NCBI GenBank assembly: GCA_019828545.1
Contig: JACVRA010000163.1
Location: 1-64,000, forward strand
DNA: 64,000 bases
Source: Paracamarosporium sp. OC-R06-R3
Lineage: Eukaryota; Ascomycota; Dothideomycetes; Pleosporales; Didymosphaeriaceae
Reading direction: 5' to 3'
Of the stretch, positions 10,752-21,618 are shown in pieces (the first letter of the stretch is position 1; the number at the start of each line of letters is the position of its first letter). The notes beneath the pieces are model-generated. The model was given only the letters and a program-made list of their open reading frames with translations, searched no databases and had not been told where the DNA came from. Position numbers and translations under genes: made by a program.

Positions 10752-11806
10752 GGCGAGGGAATGCGCTCGGGGAGCTGGTGCTGGCGAGCGCGGTGTTGAT
10801 GAGAGGGCGACGGCTGTCGCGGGCGGGACGGGAGGTGACGGGCGGGCAATTGGATGCTGGTATTCCACAGCGTCCTCGGCAACACAGCACTGGCTAGCTT
10901 GTCCACGAGCTGCCCGGGGGACTCAGTCTCTTTAGTAGGCCGTCGTTGTCGTGCAACCCTCCTCAGGGGGCGCCTCAATATACCGGGCGCCGCTGCTGCT
11001 GCTGCCAGGCACCAGAAAGACTCGCCGCCGTCGCACCAGGAGCTCCAGAGGCGCCGTGTCGACGTCCATCCGTGCCGCCGCCGCCTCATGCACATCGAAG
11101 GATGGGGCTGCTGATGTGAAACCGCGACGAGGGCAGGCCAGCAAAAGAAATGCGCTCGTGGCCGCCGCCTGCCACACCCTCTCTGCGCGCCGACCAAGCG
11201 AGACGTCTCTGCGCGAGGTCCCAATGCCCCAATGTCCCAATGCCCCAATGTCCCAATGTCCCAACGCCGCCTGGGTGTGTGCCATCATCATGATTCGCCC
11301 GACGCGGCAATCAAAAGGAACGCTTGACGCGACTCTTCTCCCCACGCTGCACCCGCCGCAGCTTTCAGGTCGCCGTGCGGCTCGCTTATGTCCACCGTCG
11401 AGCCTTGCCGCTTCCCCGACAAATCATCGCTGCATGCCATCCCACAAACCTGAGTTGCGGATGCGCGTGCGAACCACATCGTCCTCATCACACTGCATCA
11501 CAGAAACTGAGCGGGGTGCCCGGACGTCCGCGCAGCCGGTTGCTACTGCTGCAAGCTCCGCTATCTGCCGTGCTACACTGACTCCCGAGCTTCTCCGCCG
11601 CCGTCCAAAGGGAAACTCCTGCCTTGTCCCACCTGCGTCACCACCTCTGCTCTCCTCCCCTGGGCGACATGAACCGCATGTTTCAATCCATCAGGTTAGA
11701 CACGCCTGCGTGACGGTATCGTGCAACTCTAGGTCCCGTGGCATCCTCCCAAATCCCAGTCCTTGGTTGTTTGTGACATGGCTCACAGACGCTACCCATC
11801 TGCAAG
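10752..11806. other. Intergenic between otubain and CSN2 genes
   Basis: Promoter and leader of the otubain gene plus the 3' end of CSN2. GC-rich with open frames on both strands that I judge to be chance. It contains the octamer minisatellite listed separately. No gene supported. Confidence 0.5.
11223..11262. repeat. Octamer minisatellite (AATGYCCC)x5
   Basis: Five tandem copies of an 8-bp unit, alternating AATGCCCC and AATGTCCC, followed by a degenerate sixth. Because 8 is not a multiple of 3, the minus strand reads as a repetitive Gly/His/Trp/Asp/Ile peptide in all frames. Those open frames are products of the repeat, not genes. Confidence 0.85.
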
Positions 11807-13535
11807 TCATCCTTTGCTGCCACCTCCAAGCAGTCGTCCCAGACCCTTGCCTTTCGGAGCACGTCCGTGCTTGGGTGCCAGGCCATTGAGGCTCGGTTGG
11901 ATTGGCCCGCCGCTCTGCCCATACGACGCACCGCCGTCGTCCGACCTGAACCCCTCTCCGTCATTCAAGACCGTGGCCCACAGCGATCCAATGGCGGCAC
12001 TCCACTCTTGCATTGCTTGCGCCCGATCCATGTCCGTACTACTCTCGATCTCCACCGTACCGGTCTGCTGGTTGATCTTGCCGCGAAGGCTTTTGTCGAC
12101 AATCAGGAAGCTAACTATATCCTGGACCTCGGGAAGGGAGATTTTGAGCTGCTTCGATATGAATGCGAGCGTAAACCGCGTGTAGGGAGCAACAAGCTTG
12201 ATCACGGCTTTCGTTCTAACATTCCGCGTGACTTCGTCGATGTTCTCAGCAATGAAAGGGTCTTGAAGCAGGTCCTGGTTGTTCTTCAGGATTTTCTCGT
12301 ATTCGCGGATATCTTCGCGCTGATAGGCATTGACTAGGTCTGTCATGGTGGAAATACGAGGGTCATTCTGATACGGCTTGGTCTCCTGAGAATCGAACGG
12401 GTTAATGTTCGAACCCGAGAGCATGGTTGCGAGCACCAGGTATTTCAGCACTTGGATTCGTTGGAGAGACCCAGCCTCGTCGTAGTTTCGGAAGCTCTCG
12501 AAGAAGTCACTCTGTGCTCCCTTCCAATTTTCTGTCTCGAATTAGTCATGGCAGCCACTCTAGACCGTTCTACTTCTTACCCTCGCTCATATGCATCTTG
12601 CCACCGCACTCACGGATGATCCCCATGATTTTGGGGTGGGGCACGGCTGACTTGACCTTGAGAGCTCGTTGGTAGAGGGCCTGTGGATTGGTCAGAGGGG
12701 AAAGCGCAGGAGTTTGGATTAACAATGACACGGACCTTTAAGCGCTTGTTGTTTCGTGTGTCTGCATACATGAGAATTTCCAAGGAATACACCTCCAGCG
12801 AGTAGGTGCCTTTACTCGGGTCGTCGGTGCCGTCTTCTTTCTGGCATGCCTTGTGCAACTCTCGGACTTTCTCAGTCAATTGCCGGTAATCCTTTCTTTC
12901 CAACCAAAGTCGCGCCAGTTTGATGTTCGTCTTCAGCCAGAGCCGCTCATTATTGGTACTCTGAAATGTGTCGAGCGTGAGGGCATAGAACTTCTCCATG
13001 CAGCGATGCGCCTCGGGATCCTCGGCGGCCTTCTCTATGAAGTCTAGCATATTGTTGATAGACTGTTCAGAGTAGTTACGCGTGACGGCGGACTTGACGT
13101 AGGTGAGGAGTTCTTTGTAGTGGTCCACCGCCTGTTCGTTGGTTAGCTTCGTGAGATGTGGTGACGTGGAGGTGATTGACCTTGTCGTAGAGTGCAAGTT
13201 TGAATTCAAGCTTGATAGCCTGTTTCAAACCCTTGAAACCCCTGCAAACAATCAGCCATAATCCTCCATAAAATGTGCTGCATCCTACCAATCGCTCTTC
13301 TCTTCTTCCAGAGCGGGTATGCCCAGGAACTCTTCAATGGCCGCCTCCGGTTCGTCGCCCTTCAGTTGCTTTGCGTTGTAGTATTTGTTCTCGATACCGA
13401 CATCGCCGCTCTGCTCTTCGTCGTCATCTTCATACTCGAAGTCGTACCTGTTGCCCGTTAGACTAGACGTCAAGATAACGTGTGTTGCACTTACTCCTCC
13501 TCAGAGTCCTGCATGAAATCATCGTCGTCGGACAT
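11807..13535 (-). CDS. csnB: COP9 signalosome complex subunit 2
   Basis: Subunit 2 of the COP9 signalosome, which removes Nedd8 from cullins. In filamentous fungi it controls development and secondary metabolism. The model is complement(join(11807..12531, 12581..12680, 12736..13131, 13181..13241, 13289..13447, 13495..13535)), 493 residues as usual for the family. Five introns of 47-55 nt all keep frame. It starts with an acidic [14 protein letters not shown], then [14 protein letters not shown], the helical repeats, and [20 protein letters not shown] across the 12532-12580 intron. The C-terminal PCI domain includes [21 protein letters not shown]. The final ~25 residues are Gly/Lys-rich. It lies head to tail with the otubain gene, both ubiquitin-family regulators. 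Confidence 0.93.
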
Positions 13536-14783
13536 TGTGACGAACGAATGGCAGTATGGGTAGTGTGTGGATCAGGGATGGTTCGTAGCTGGTGGCGGAG
13601 CTGCGTTGTTGTTGAAAGGTACGTGATGGAGTTGTTCAATAGTGCGGTGAGATACAGCTTCGCGGTCGCGGTTGCCTTGTACGGGCAGGCGAGGTTCCCG
13701 CCCCGCCTTAGTCATGCCCATGGAGGGGCTTCACTCGCACGCACCCATCCACACCCGCGTGCATATACTCATACAGTGACTTATATGATCTGCGTCCAGG
13801 TTTTTGATGTTTTTTCTACATGTACAACAGGAAGTGTGGTGAAGAGAGTGGGTAAGCTAGGGTGTTTCCTTAGGAAGTTCGGCAGCATGTTACAAGGGAA
13901 GCAAGCTCGCATAGCAGACCTGAGGTAGCACGTTTCTGAAGAAAACACGAATCTGTTCTGGGGCTACAAGCAACAAGCAACAAGCTGAGGACATCGGCCC
14001 TCTATGCAGGCAACCTCCAGCGGCCTTCTCCCAAGCGCCGTGTCTACGTGCTGGACTGGTGAAGCTGGCGTAGATGGGAAGCGGATCTTGAACTAGTGCA
14101 TCGTGCTAGAATCGATCAAATGTGGAGCTGGATGGGGAGAAGACTGGCATGTTATCCGAGATTCTGGCTTGGTTCATGACGTTGAGATGGCCAGAGTTTG
14201 GGTCTGAAGACGAGCTTGAGGTAGAATTTTGCCGTGGACTGCGCCAGCGCGGATGCTGGTGCCAAAGCAGGTACGCACGCGTGTGCTGGCATAGGCGATG
14301 ATCTGCTGCCTTTGTGCTGTCTGTCTTGCACTCGGCCCACCCCCATCATCCCTACAACAACAACGGCGACGACAACGACCACCTACCGCCACAGCTCTCC
14401 ACACGCATTGCTATCTCGGTAAGTGCCCATCTCGCCCGCGCCGTCAAGCGCCGACCGGCATGGCAGCCGGCAGTCCAGGCGGGTGCCAGCGTGCGCCACG
14501 GCGAATGGGTGGAGAGGCGAACGCCCAGACTAACCCGTCCAGTCCACCTCGCTATCCATCCCGTTGCGACTCCAGCCCAGCCTCTGGAGCGCCCTCACCT
14601 TCGCTCTCAACATCCTTAACCGCCCTCCTACGCTCCCTCGCCCCCGTGCGACTTTCGCTGTCCTCCCTCGCGCCTCGCCACGCCCGCGACCACCAACCCG
14701 TCCCCGTACCACCTCCACCTAAGCGCTCTCGTCCCTAGCAACCCGGTGCGAATCCATCGCTACCAGCGACCCACGTCTCCGCG
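13536..14783. other. Divergent promoter region CSN2/RHO3
   Basis: About 1.25 kb between the starts of CSN2 (minus) and RHO3 (plus). The RHO3-proximal ~400 bp is C-rich with CAACAACGGCGACGAC-type low complexity, typical of fungal leaders. No gene seen; a 146-codon open frame at 14298-14738 is low-complexity Pro/Ser/Arg. Confidence 0.5.
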
Positions 14784-15616
14784 ATGCCGCTCTGTGGTGG
14801 AACAAAGTCTGTGCAGCGCAAGCTAGTGCTCCTGTACGTCGTCCACCGTGTCGAGGGAGAATCAGCCATGTGACAGGCGCGACTAACAGCTTCCTATAGC
14901 GGCGACGGTGCTTGCGGCAAGACATCACTGCTCAATGTCTTCACGAGAGGGTACGTGTCTTTCCACGCGCCCCTGCAGTGTCCTGATCGATCAAGTCAGC
15001 TAACATTACGCCATTCAGCTACTTCCCGACGGTATAGTAAGTCGTGCTGCCTCCTCTACACTAGCGCCTTGCGTTGACCCCACGCCCTGTAGCGAGCCTA
15101 CCGTCTTTGAGAACTACGTACATGACATCTTTATCGACAACACGCATGTGGAACTCAGCCTCTGGGACACTGCCGGGCAGGAAGAGTTCGATAGGCTACG
15201 GTCGCTTAGCTACGATGATACCCACGCGATAATGCTCTGCTTCAGCGTCGATTCTCCTGATTCGCTCGAGAACGTCGAAACAAAGTGGGTCTCAGAGATC
15301 GCAGAAAACTGCCCCGGCGTCAAGCTTGTCTTGGTCGCCCTAAAGTGCGATCTGCGAAAGAAGGATGAAGACGACGAGACACAGCCTGAGAAGCCCCTGA
15401 TTCAGTATGACGAGGGCCTCAAAGTCGCAGAAAGGATCAAGGCCCTTCGATACCTAGGTATGTTTCCGATAGCTTGTAGACACTTCCGTACTGATTAGAT
15501 CAGAATGCTCTGCCATGAAGAATCGAGGTGTGAACGAAGCATTCACAGAAGCTGCACGTGTTGCTTTGTCAGTCAAGACAAACAAGGATCAGAGCAGCAG
15601 CTGCACCGTCATGTAA
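14784..15616 (+). CDS. RHO3: Rho-type small GTPase Rho3
   Basis: Membrane-anchored Rho3-class GTPase controlling exocytosis and polarised growth. The model is join(14784..14833, 14900..14950, 15019..15036, 15093..15457, 15504..15616), 198 residues. Introns are 66, 68, 56 and 46 nt. Exon 3 is an 18-nt microexon encoding YFPTV and half-codons on each side. Visible motifs are P-loop GDGACGKT (18-25), effector YEPTVFENY, DTAGQE, ALKCDLR at the base-specificity loop and a C-terminal CTVM prenylation box after SVKTNKDQSS. N-terminal MPLCGG carries a cysteine that Rho3 proteins use for palmitoylation (family knowledge). All phases agree. Confidence 0.93.
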
Positions 15617-16612
15617 TGCTTCGGCTTTCGACTAGTTGCCAGATGCGACTCATCAGACGACTTATACTCCTCTTCACGTCGCTCTTCTTCAACCTCTTCA
15701 ATACCCTTCTTCATCTTTTGTTTTGCACTTTGCTGAAGTTTCTTTTTACAGGGAAAAACTGTTGGATAGCGTCGCGCTTTGGTCTTGGCCTTGGACTTAT
15801 CATTCATGAAGCCGGAATCGGTCGTGGTCACGAGCCTGATCCTCTCCTTGTCCTCCTGCCAGCTTGTTGGCTTTGGCCCGATTTTCCTCTCTCTCTTCCT
15901 CTTTCTCCCTTTCTCTCGTTCTCTTCTACCCTTCAAATGTACATAAGCGTTTTATTGGCCACCTTCAAATATCCTAGTCGGATACATATGAAGGTAAGCC
16001 TTTTTAGTTTGATTTAGTACATGCTGGAACGAGAAGACTGATTTGCGGTCAAACCTTATGACCATAGAATACATACTCCTGCTTCATGGGTCCTCTTAAT
16101 GTATCTCGCTTCATGTCAACTTCCTGCATTCCTACATCGGAAGACGATTGCTCTCACATTGCGTCTAGACCCAGGATTCATTTTGCATAAGTTGTTTCCC
16201 TGGAGGCTCTCTTATTTGTCCGATAATCAGGCATCTTGTGGCAAGATGCGTTAGGGTGCATTTCAAAGTGTGTATAAGTTTCTCTCGGTCCAAGGCATTT
16301 GCTTCCAACCAGCACACACTGGCTTGGTAACTACAAAACGTCAGTCTGTCTGTGCTCGGTTAGTGGTTGAGATGGTTCACCACAGCGTACATACACGTAC
16401 ATTATGGTTGCGCATGCATGTGATGCTCGTCTGTTATGAATTTAGATTACAGACATGATTTGCTGACGTTTTGCAGCATATACAGCGGTCGTGGACGCGA
16501 GCTCTTGGCTGCATGGGAACTGCGAAAACCTTCAGCCTGATGCACTCCACCCCTCAACACACTCTCTTAAAAAGTGCCTCGCTGGTGTCACTAGTTACGA
16601 TATTCCTCTTCA
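15617..16612. other. RHO3 3' region and intergenic spacer
   Basis: Pyrimidine-rich 3' flank (CTCTTCTTC and CTTTCTCCC runs at about 15665-15930) and AT-richer spacer. The antisense Lys/Arg/Glu-rich open frame here results from the pyrimidine tracts. No gene seen. Confidence 0.5.
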
Positions 16613-18598
16613 ATGAGCATTTATAGCAACGAAGACCGCGGAAGAAGTCGCTGGCGCTCTTCCACACCAGAGCATTATGGAAGCACAGCTCTGCTGCCTC
16701 ACGGGGTAGACGCCATAGCTCCAACAATTTCTTGGTTGCCGGCACGCTCGCTCAGGCCTCGCAGCGTAGCATCAGAGGGAACATACGGTTCCGAAGGACA
16801 GTCTATTATTGTCTTGCACCGTGGTGTAAGCGACAAGCCAATAGTGAGTGCTCAAAGAGCAGGACGTTTGGACGTACCAGTCGAAAGATGCCAGAGGCCG
16901 AGAAGCGCATATTCCCGACTTCCAAATGAATCACGCCCAAGGCTCGACTTTCTTGATCACCAAGGGTATGAGCATCTCAATGACCGCCAAAGCTCAGACA
17001 ACAGCCTAATCTACCGGAGGTCAAGGGGACCGAGCCGCCATTCGTCTACAAGGGCGTTCCAAAGGTTCCACCATCGTTCTTTGAGTCGGCCCCGGGGCCA
17101 GTTTCGACTGATTAAGGTTTTGCCTTATCGACCAAGCAGTCCTGTCCGATGTAACATCAAACATCTCAACCGGGTTGATATCTCCATGTCGTGGACTGCT
17201 GTTTCGTACATGTGGGGAGATGTGAAGTCATCAGAACCAGTCCTTCTCAGCGATGTTCATAGTCGAAACAACCCGCGACCGATGGACGTCACGAAGAACC
17301 TATATGATATCTTGCTCCACATTGCCAAAATGCAAAATTACCGCCCCAACGAAGCACGGTGGAGTGGGTGGTGGTGGATAGATGCCCTTTGCATCATACA
17401 AGACGACGATCATCCTGAGAAAGACATTCAAATAAAGTTCATGCCCAAAATATATGGTGGCGCTCGCGAGGTCTTTGCGTGGATTGGCCCAGGAGACTCG
17501 ATTACCGACGAAGCGATGCGTTACATTCGAGATCAACCCTCTACCTTTCGTCATGCAGCTGAAAGAGGATCTGCCAACGCTCGCTTGAACAGTTTCGAAG
17601 AGAGCTTCCGTGATGTTGCCTTCAGCGTCCGTGACATTTTCTGCGCACCTTATTGGGGTCGTCTCTGGATCTTGCAGGAGCTAGCCATGGCTAGAAGTAC
17701 AACCTTAGCCTGTGGAAAGGAGGAGCTGTCGTGGAAAAAATTCATCGATTTCGCCACCCAAGTGGCCGCCGCAGATTTTGGTCCTTCCAAGACCCTCAGG
17801 CGAGTTCAAGGCCAGATCGCTGCGAAGCAACCGGTCTGGCTGCTCACTCTCATTCATGATAAGAGGCATCGTGGGCTCAACCTTGCAGAACTAGTGTTCC
17901 TTTCTAAAAGCTCTGAATGCGGTAGAGATAAGAAGGACTATATTCGAGCTCTACTGGGCATAGTGCAGGAAGGAAACGGTCAATACCTTGATCCGGAAAT
18001 GCATAAGTCACCTTGCTCAATTCTGAGCCACGCCACAAGAGTCATCATAGAGGATATGAGGAACGATGAGAGGATATCGCCTGAAACAAAAAGACTATGC
18101 GAGAAACTGGCACTGGTGGCACATCACGATCCTATGTCGGAAAGCGCGGGGAAAGCATATGCAAGAGCATGTTGCACCAACTACAGACAAGCTCTGAATA
18201 ACTGTCGGGAAATTGTCTCTGTCTTGTATGGCCATAGGGTTCTACTGTCTCAGAGGATCAGTTATGGCGGGGAAACATGGGATTTCCAACACACAGGTAA
18301 GCAATGCCAGGGTACAAAGTGGGTGCTCGTGCTGGCGATTGTCTGAAACGCTTGGATTTTGCACTTGTGTGTGAATATTTTAGACATTCACAGCTAGCTA
18401 AGACACCTACTTCTACCCATTCCTTTGATTTCTGAACATAACACTGACTCTGTACCCTCACCATTAGGTCTGTGTCGTCGCAGGAGTCGCAGCCGTAGTC
18501 GCAGCCGCAGGAGTCACAGCCGTAGTCGCAGTCGCAGTCGTAGTAGGAGCAGAAGCCGTGGCAGAAGCAGAAGTCGAGCGAGAAGCTTAAGTTGGTAG
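16613..18598 (+). CDS. HET-domain protein with C-terminal RS (Arg-Ser) tail
   Basis: Heterokaryon-incompatibility (HET, PF06985-type) protein; family members trigger nonself recognition and cell death. The model is join(16613..18296, 18468..18598), 604 residues. The 171-nt intron has donor GTAAGC and acceptor CATTAG, phase 1. HET boxes are WTAVSYMWGD (about 193), WWIDALCIIQDD...EKDIQIKFMPKIYGGAREVFAWIGP, and APYWGRLWILQELAMA. The N-terminal ~165 residues are Ser/Arg-rich and probably disordered. Exon 2 encodes 43 residues that are nearly pure alternating Arg-Ser, like the RS domain of splicing factors, ending SLSW. Without splicing the frame ends 15 codons later at 18346 with no RS tail. The HET part is well supported; the RS exon depends on the intron call. 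Confidence 0.8.
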
Positions 18599-19335
18599 AC
18601 GGAACCGGATGCTGCGTATCATAGACGAGGCTACATTATAATGTGCAGAGCCTGAAGGTTCTTGGTAGGTCTTATAATTCTAAATATACATTCTAGTATT
18701 TGAATTCTCAGCGTGAACGTGCACATGCAGTAACGGTTCCTGAACAAAAGTTGAAGAAAACGTAACAATTGTACAACCACAAAAGGAGCATTCGCTACCC
18801 TCGAAGAGTAATAACGCCACTCATATTACGTTATATGAACACCACATGTCCAGGCTTTGAGTCGAGTTCCACGAAATACTTTTCAACGCCGCTCGTATCA
18901 CATCTTCCGTGTTCATCTTGTGCAACGGGGCTGTAGATGACAGGATAATCTGGTTGTGTTGAGAACTGTCGAAGGAATACCTGACGAGGGAGGTTTTGTA
19001 TTGGTCTGATCCAGCCCTTGTACAGGGAGTTGGTTCTTGTCGAAAGAATCATTTGCCACCTCAGGAGATAACTAATGCGAGGGTATATTCAGATAGTCCT
19101 CATTCATTCCCATGCTAGAGAGCAGTCACGACACCAGAAGTTCAACCTATGCCTGTGGGCGTCTATTGTTCTGATGCTAAACACCCTGATCCCGTGAAAC
19201 ACGGAAGCGACTAAACTCCGTGCATGGTCGCGTTTATCAAACATTCCTGCAAATGCCAAATGTGCGCTAAAACACCATGGTATCTCAAGCCCCCACAATG
19301 TAACCTGTAAGACTCCTTTCAAAAGCCAACTCGTC
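18599..19335. other. Intergenic spacer between convergent genes
   Basis: 3' flanks of the HET gene (plus) and the deoxyribose-phosphate aldolase gene (minus). Two ~72-codon minus-strand open frames (18831-19052, 19104-19322) have no recognisable features. Nothing else seen. Confidence 0.5.
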
Positions 19336-20535
19336 TCAGTACTCCGCCACGGAATTATCCGTATACAACCTTGTAGTCATACCAGGTCTTACCTCTTTCC
19401 CAACATTCTCGGCTTCGACAATCTTCCTTCCTTCTTGCATGATCCACACTCCGCTGCTAGTTCCCAGCCTTGTCGCTCCCGCCTCCAACATCTTGATAGC
19501 ATCTTCTAGCCCCCTAATCCCACCACTGGCCTTGACCTCCATCTTGCGACCTCCACCGCGTACAGGACTGCCACCATTGCTCTTGGTCTTGGTGGAAAGG
19601 TACTCGGCGGCCGCAACCATGAGCTGCACGTGTGGAAGTGTGGCACCGGGTCCATTGAAACCGGTGGAGGTTTTGATAAAGTCAAGGTTTGCCGAGGCAG
19701 CAAGGTGTGCGGCGGCGAGAATTTGGTGATTTGTTAGTTGGGACGTTTCGAGGATGAGTTTGATCACGATGGGGTTAGGGCACAACGCGCGGATGGAGGC
19801 AAGTTCTTTGTAGATGGAGCTGTAGTCTGGGATCTCGCCTTCGGTTTCCTCGCCGAAGGTAGAGGCCGCACCAGGAACGGAATAAGGGCCCTCCGTAGTG
19901 GCGGTGCCAGCTCGCGGGCGGGAATTCGCGGCTGTGTTGGCAGCGGTTATGGAGTCTGTCGTTGAGTCGCGAGGAGCAGCTGGCGGGGAAGAGGGAGGGT
20001 TGTGTTTTGTGAGAATGCTGTAATTGAGGACAAGATCCAGTTCTGCGGCACCTGCAGCGACAGCAGCTCGCGCTTCCTGCAGCTTTTCATACGTATCCTG
20101 GGTACCTTCGTGAAAGCCGACAACACAAGCTACGACTACGTCTGTGCCTTTGAGATTGTTGACGCATTTCTGTACCCACGGCAGGCGAACGCATACGCTC
20201 TTGAATCCCTCCACCCTTGCCTCAGCGCATAATGCATCAATCTGCGATTCTTTTGTGTCCAACTTCAATACAGTATGGTCTACTGTCTTCGCCAACTCTT
20301 TACTCGCCGCTTTCGGAGCATCATACCTCCATCCCTTTCCTCCATCTCTTCCTCTCACTTCCACCTCCGCTAGGACATTCCTCTGTGTTTCCGCAATCTG
20401 CTTCGCCCACTCTTCATTCGTGTACCGACCGGTCATAACTTCAACCTCACCCAACTCTTTGTCCAGTGCCGGATTGGCGGAAAGGAAGTCACGAATGTAG
20501 ATCTCAGACTCGGTGGGCTGCGGTGCACTAGCCAT
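19336..20535 (-). CDS. Deoxyribose-phosphate aldolase (DERA)
   Basis: Class I aldolase cleaving 2-deoxyribose-5-phosphate to glyceraldehyde-3-phosphate and acetaldehyde in deoxynucleoside catabolism. Single exon, 399 residues, against about 220-260 for bacterial DeoC. The core shows KTVDHTVLKLDTKESQIDALC, a VVGFHEGTQ loop, KLILETSQLT, the Schiff-base lysine in FIKTSTGF and the phosphate-binding KASGGIRGLEDA. Extra length comes from an ~80-residue N-terminal extension and a ~55-residue Ser/Thr/Ala/Pro-rich insert between VLNYSIL and DYSSIYKELASIR. The start ATG lies about 14 bases from a T-rich (plus-strand) leader tract. Confidence 0.92.
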   Translation of the reverse strand: MASAPQPTESEIYIRDFLSANPALDKELGEVEVMTGRYTNEEWAKQIAETQRNVLAEVEVRGRDGGKGWRYDAPKAASKELAKTVDHTVLKLDTKESQIDALCAEARVEGFKSVCVRLPWVQKCVNNLKGTDVVVACVVGFHEGTQDTYEKLQEARAAVAAGAAELDLVLNYSILTKHNPPSSPPAAPRDSTTDSITAANTAANSRPRAGTATTEGPYSVPGAASTFGEETEGEIPDYSSIYKELASIRALCPNPIVIKLILETSQLTNHQILAAAHLAASANLDFIKTSTGFNGPGATLPHVQLMVAAAEYLSTKTKSNGGSPVRGGGRKMEVKASGGIRGLEDAIKMLEAGATRLGTSSGVWIMQEGRKIVEAENVGKEVRPGMTTRLYTDNSVAEY

Positions 20536-21618
20536 GTTTTATTGCTTTTGTTTTTTTTTAAGCGTGGAGGATGCCGCGGCAGCGTCTAGAATGACGTCGA
20601 AGTTGGGGGCTCTGAGTCGCGGAAAAGGCGCAAGCGCACAGGCAATAGTTCCTGACGATAAGGTGTGAGGGACCGTGCTGCGTTCGGGCGACGAGAAAAC
20701 CTGTTGCTTGCGGTGGCTTGTTTGTTTATATCGTGGGGTGACCGACTCGTTTGTGTATCGGAGGTCGGCGAAATTTTGGGTTTTCCTGTCATGCGACTCG
20801 CAGGTAAAAGCAATGGGTAGGCATCTCGACCCGTGGTTCTCCGCGACGGGTTAGGAAGATGCAGCTAGCCCCCTCTCCTGCTCATGCGGGTAAAGCGCTG
20901 AACAGATGTCATGATCCGAGTGTTTAGGTCACCAAGCCACGGTGGACCGTTAGAAAACCGATCACGGGGCATGTGTATCACCGCTGTTACCTCGCTCGGG
21001 ATACGTAATACTGCTGCCGGGCATCCAGAAAGTTGTTGCAGTGACTAGGCATTAGCTTGCATACAGGGTATCTCTGAATCGTATGTTCCAGGGTAAGACG
21101 AAGAAATCACTACAAGTATGCGTTGTTGTATTCATCACCAATTACAAAGGCGTAGCTTCAAGTAATCATACACAAATTTCATGAAACAAGTCAATGTCAA
21201 ACCAATTCGTTTTGTGACGGATGGAGTATCAATTGAGCTGGCACGTCAACAATGAGCGAGCGTGAGGAACTGGTGGTTCGATTTTACAAAGGACCGTTGC
21301 AGGCGGGGACATCCTCGATATGCAACCCAGTCCTCGCTCTCGGACGATTGATCCGAAGCTCTGAAATGCTATCTCGCCTCCCACATGCATATACATGAAA
21401 GCTGTAGAAACGCATGCCGAACATAGGAAACATGGAGAGAAAGGGCAGCCGAGATCAACGCTAGATATCCGGAACTCCCGTTTTGATTTTGGCTTGACTC
21501 GAGATCCCTCTTCTATCCTGCGGTCGAGTCGATCGGAACCATGTGAGATCTACACCCTATCCCATTATCATCATCATCGTGAACCGTCAATCCTCCGCTA
21601 CCGTCGTCCTAAGATACT
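20536..21618. other. Intergenic spacer
   Basis: Promoter of the aldolase gene (minus) and 3' flank of RPS27 (minus). The ~100-codon plus-strand frame at 21395-21694 overlaps the antisense of RPS27 and its 3' UTR and is rejected. Nothing else seen. Confidence 0.5.

Noticed and set aside
11086..11345. Minus-strand frames encoding a repetitive GHWDIGALGHWG-type peptide
   Set aside because: They are translation of the octamer minisatellite, which is open in every frame; no conserved protein context.
12380..12420. GTTCGAACC-like tRNA T-loop motif
   Set aside because: Lies inside CSN2 coding sequence with no acceptor stem or A box; no tRNA gene found elsewhere in the window.
15589..15936. 115-codon Lys/Arg/Glu-rich minus-strand frame
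   Set aside because: Antisense of pyrimidine tracts in the RHO3 3' region; begins over the RHO3 last exon.
18831..19052. 73-codon minus-strand ORF near the aldolase gene
   Set aside because: No recognised motif, no splice partners; lies in the convergent 3' spacer.
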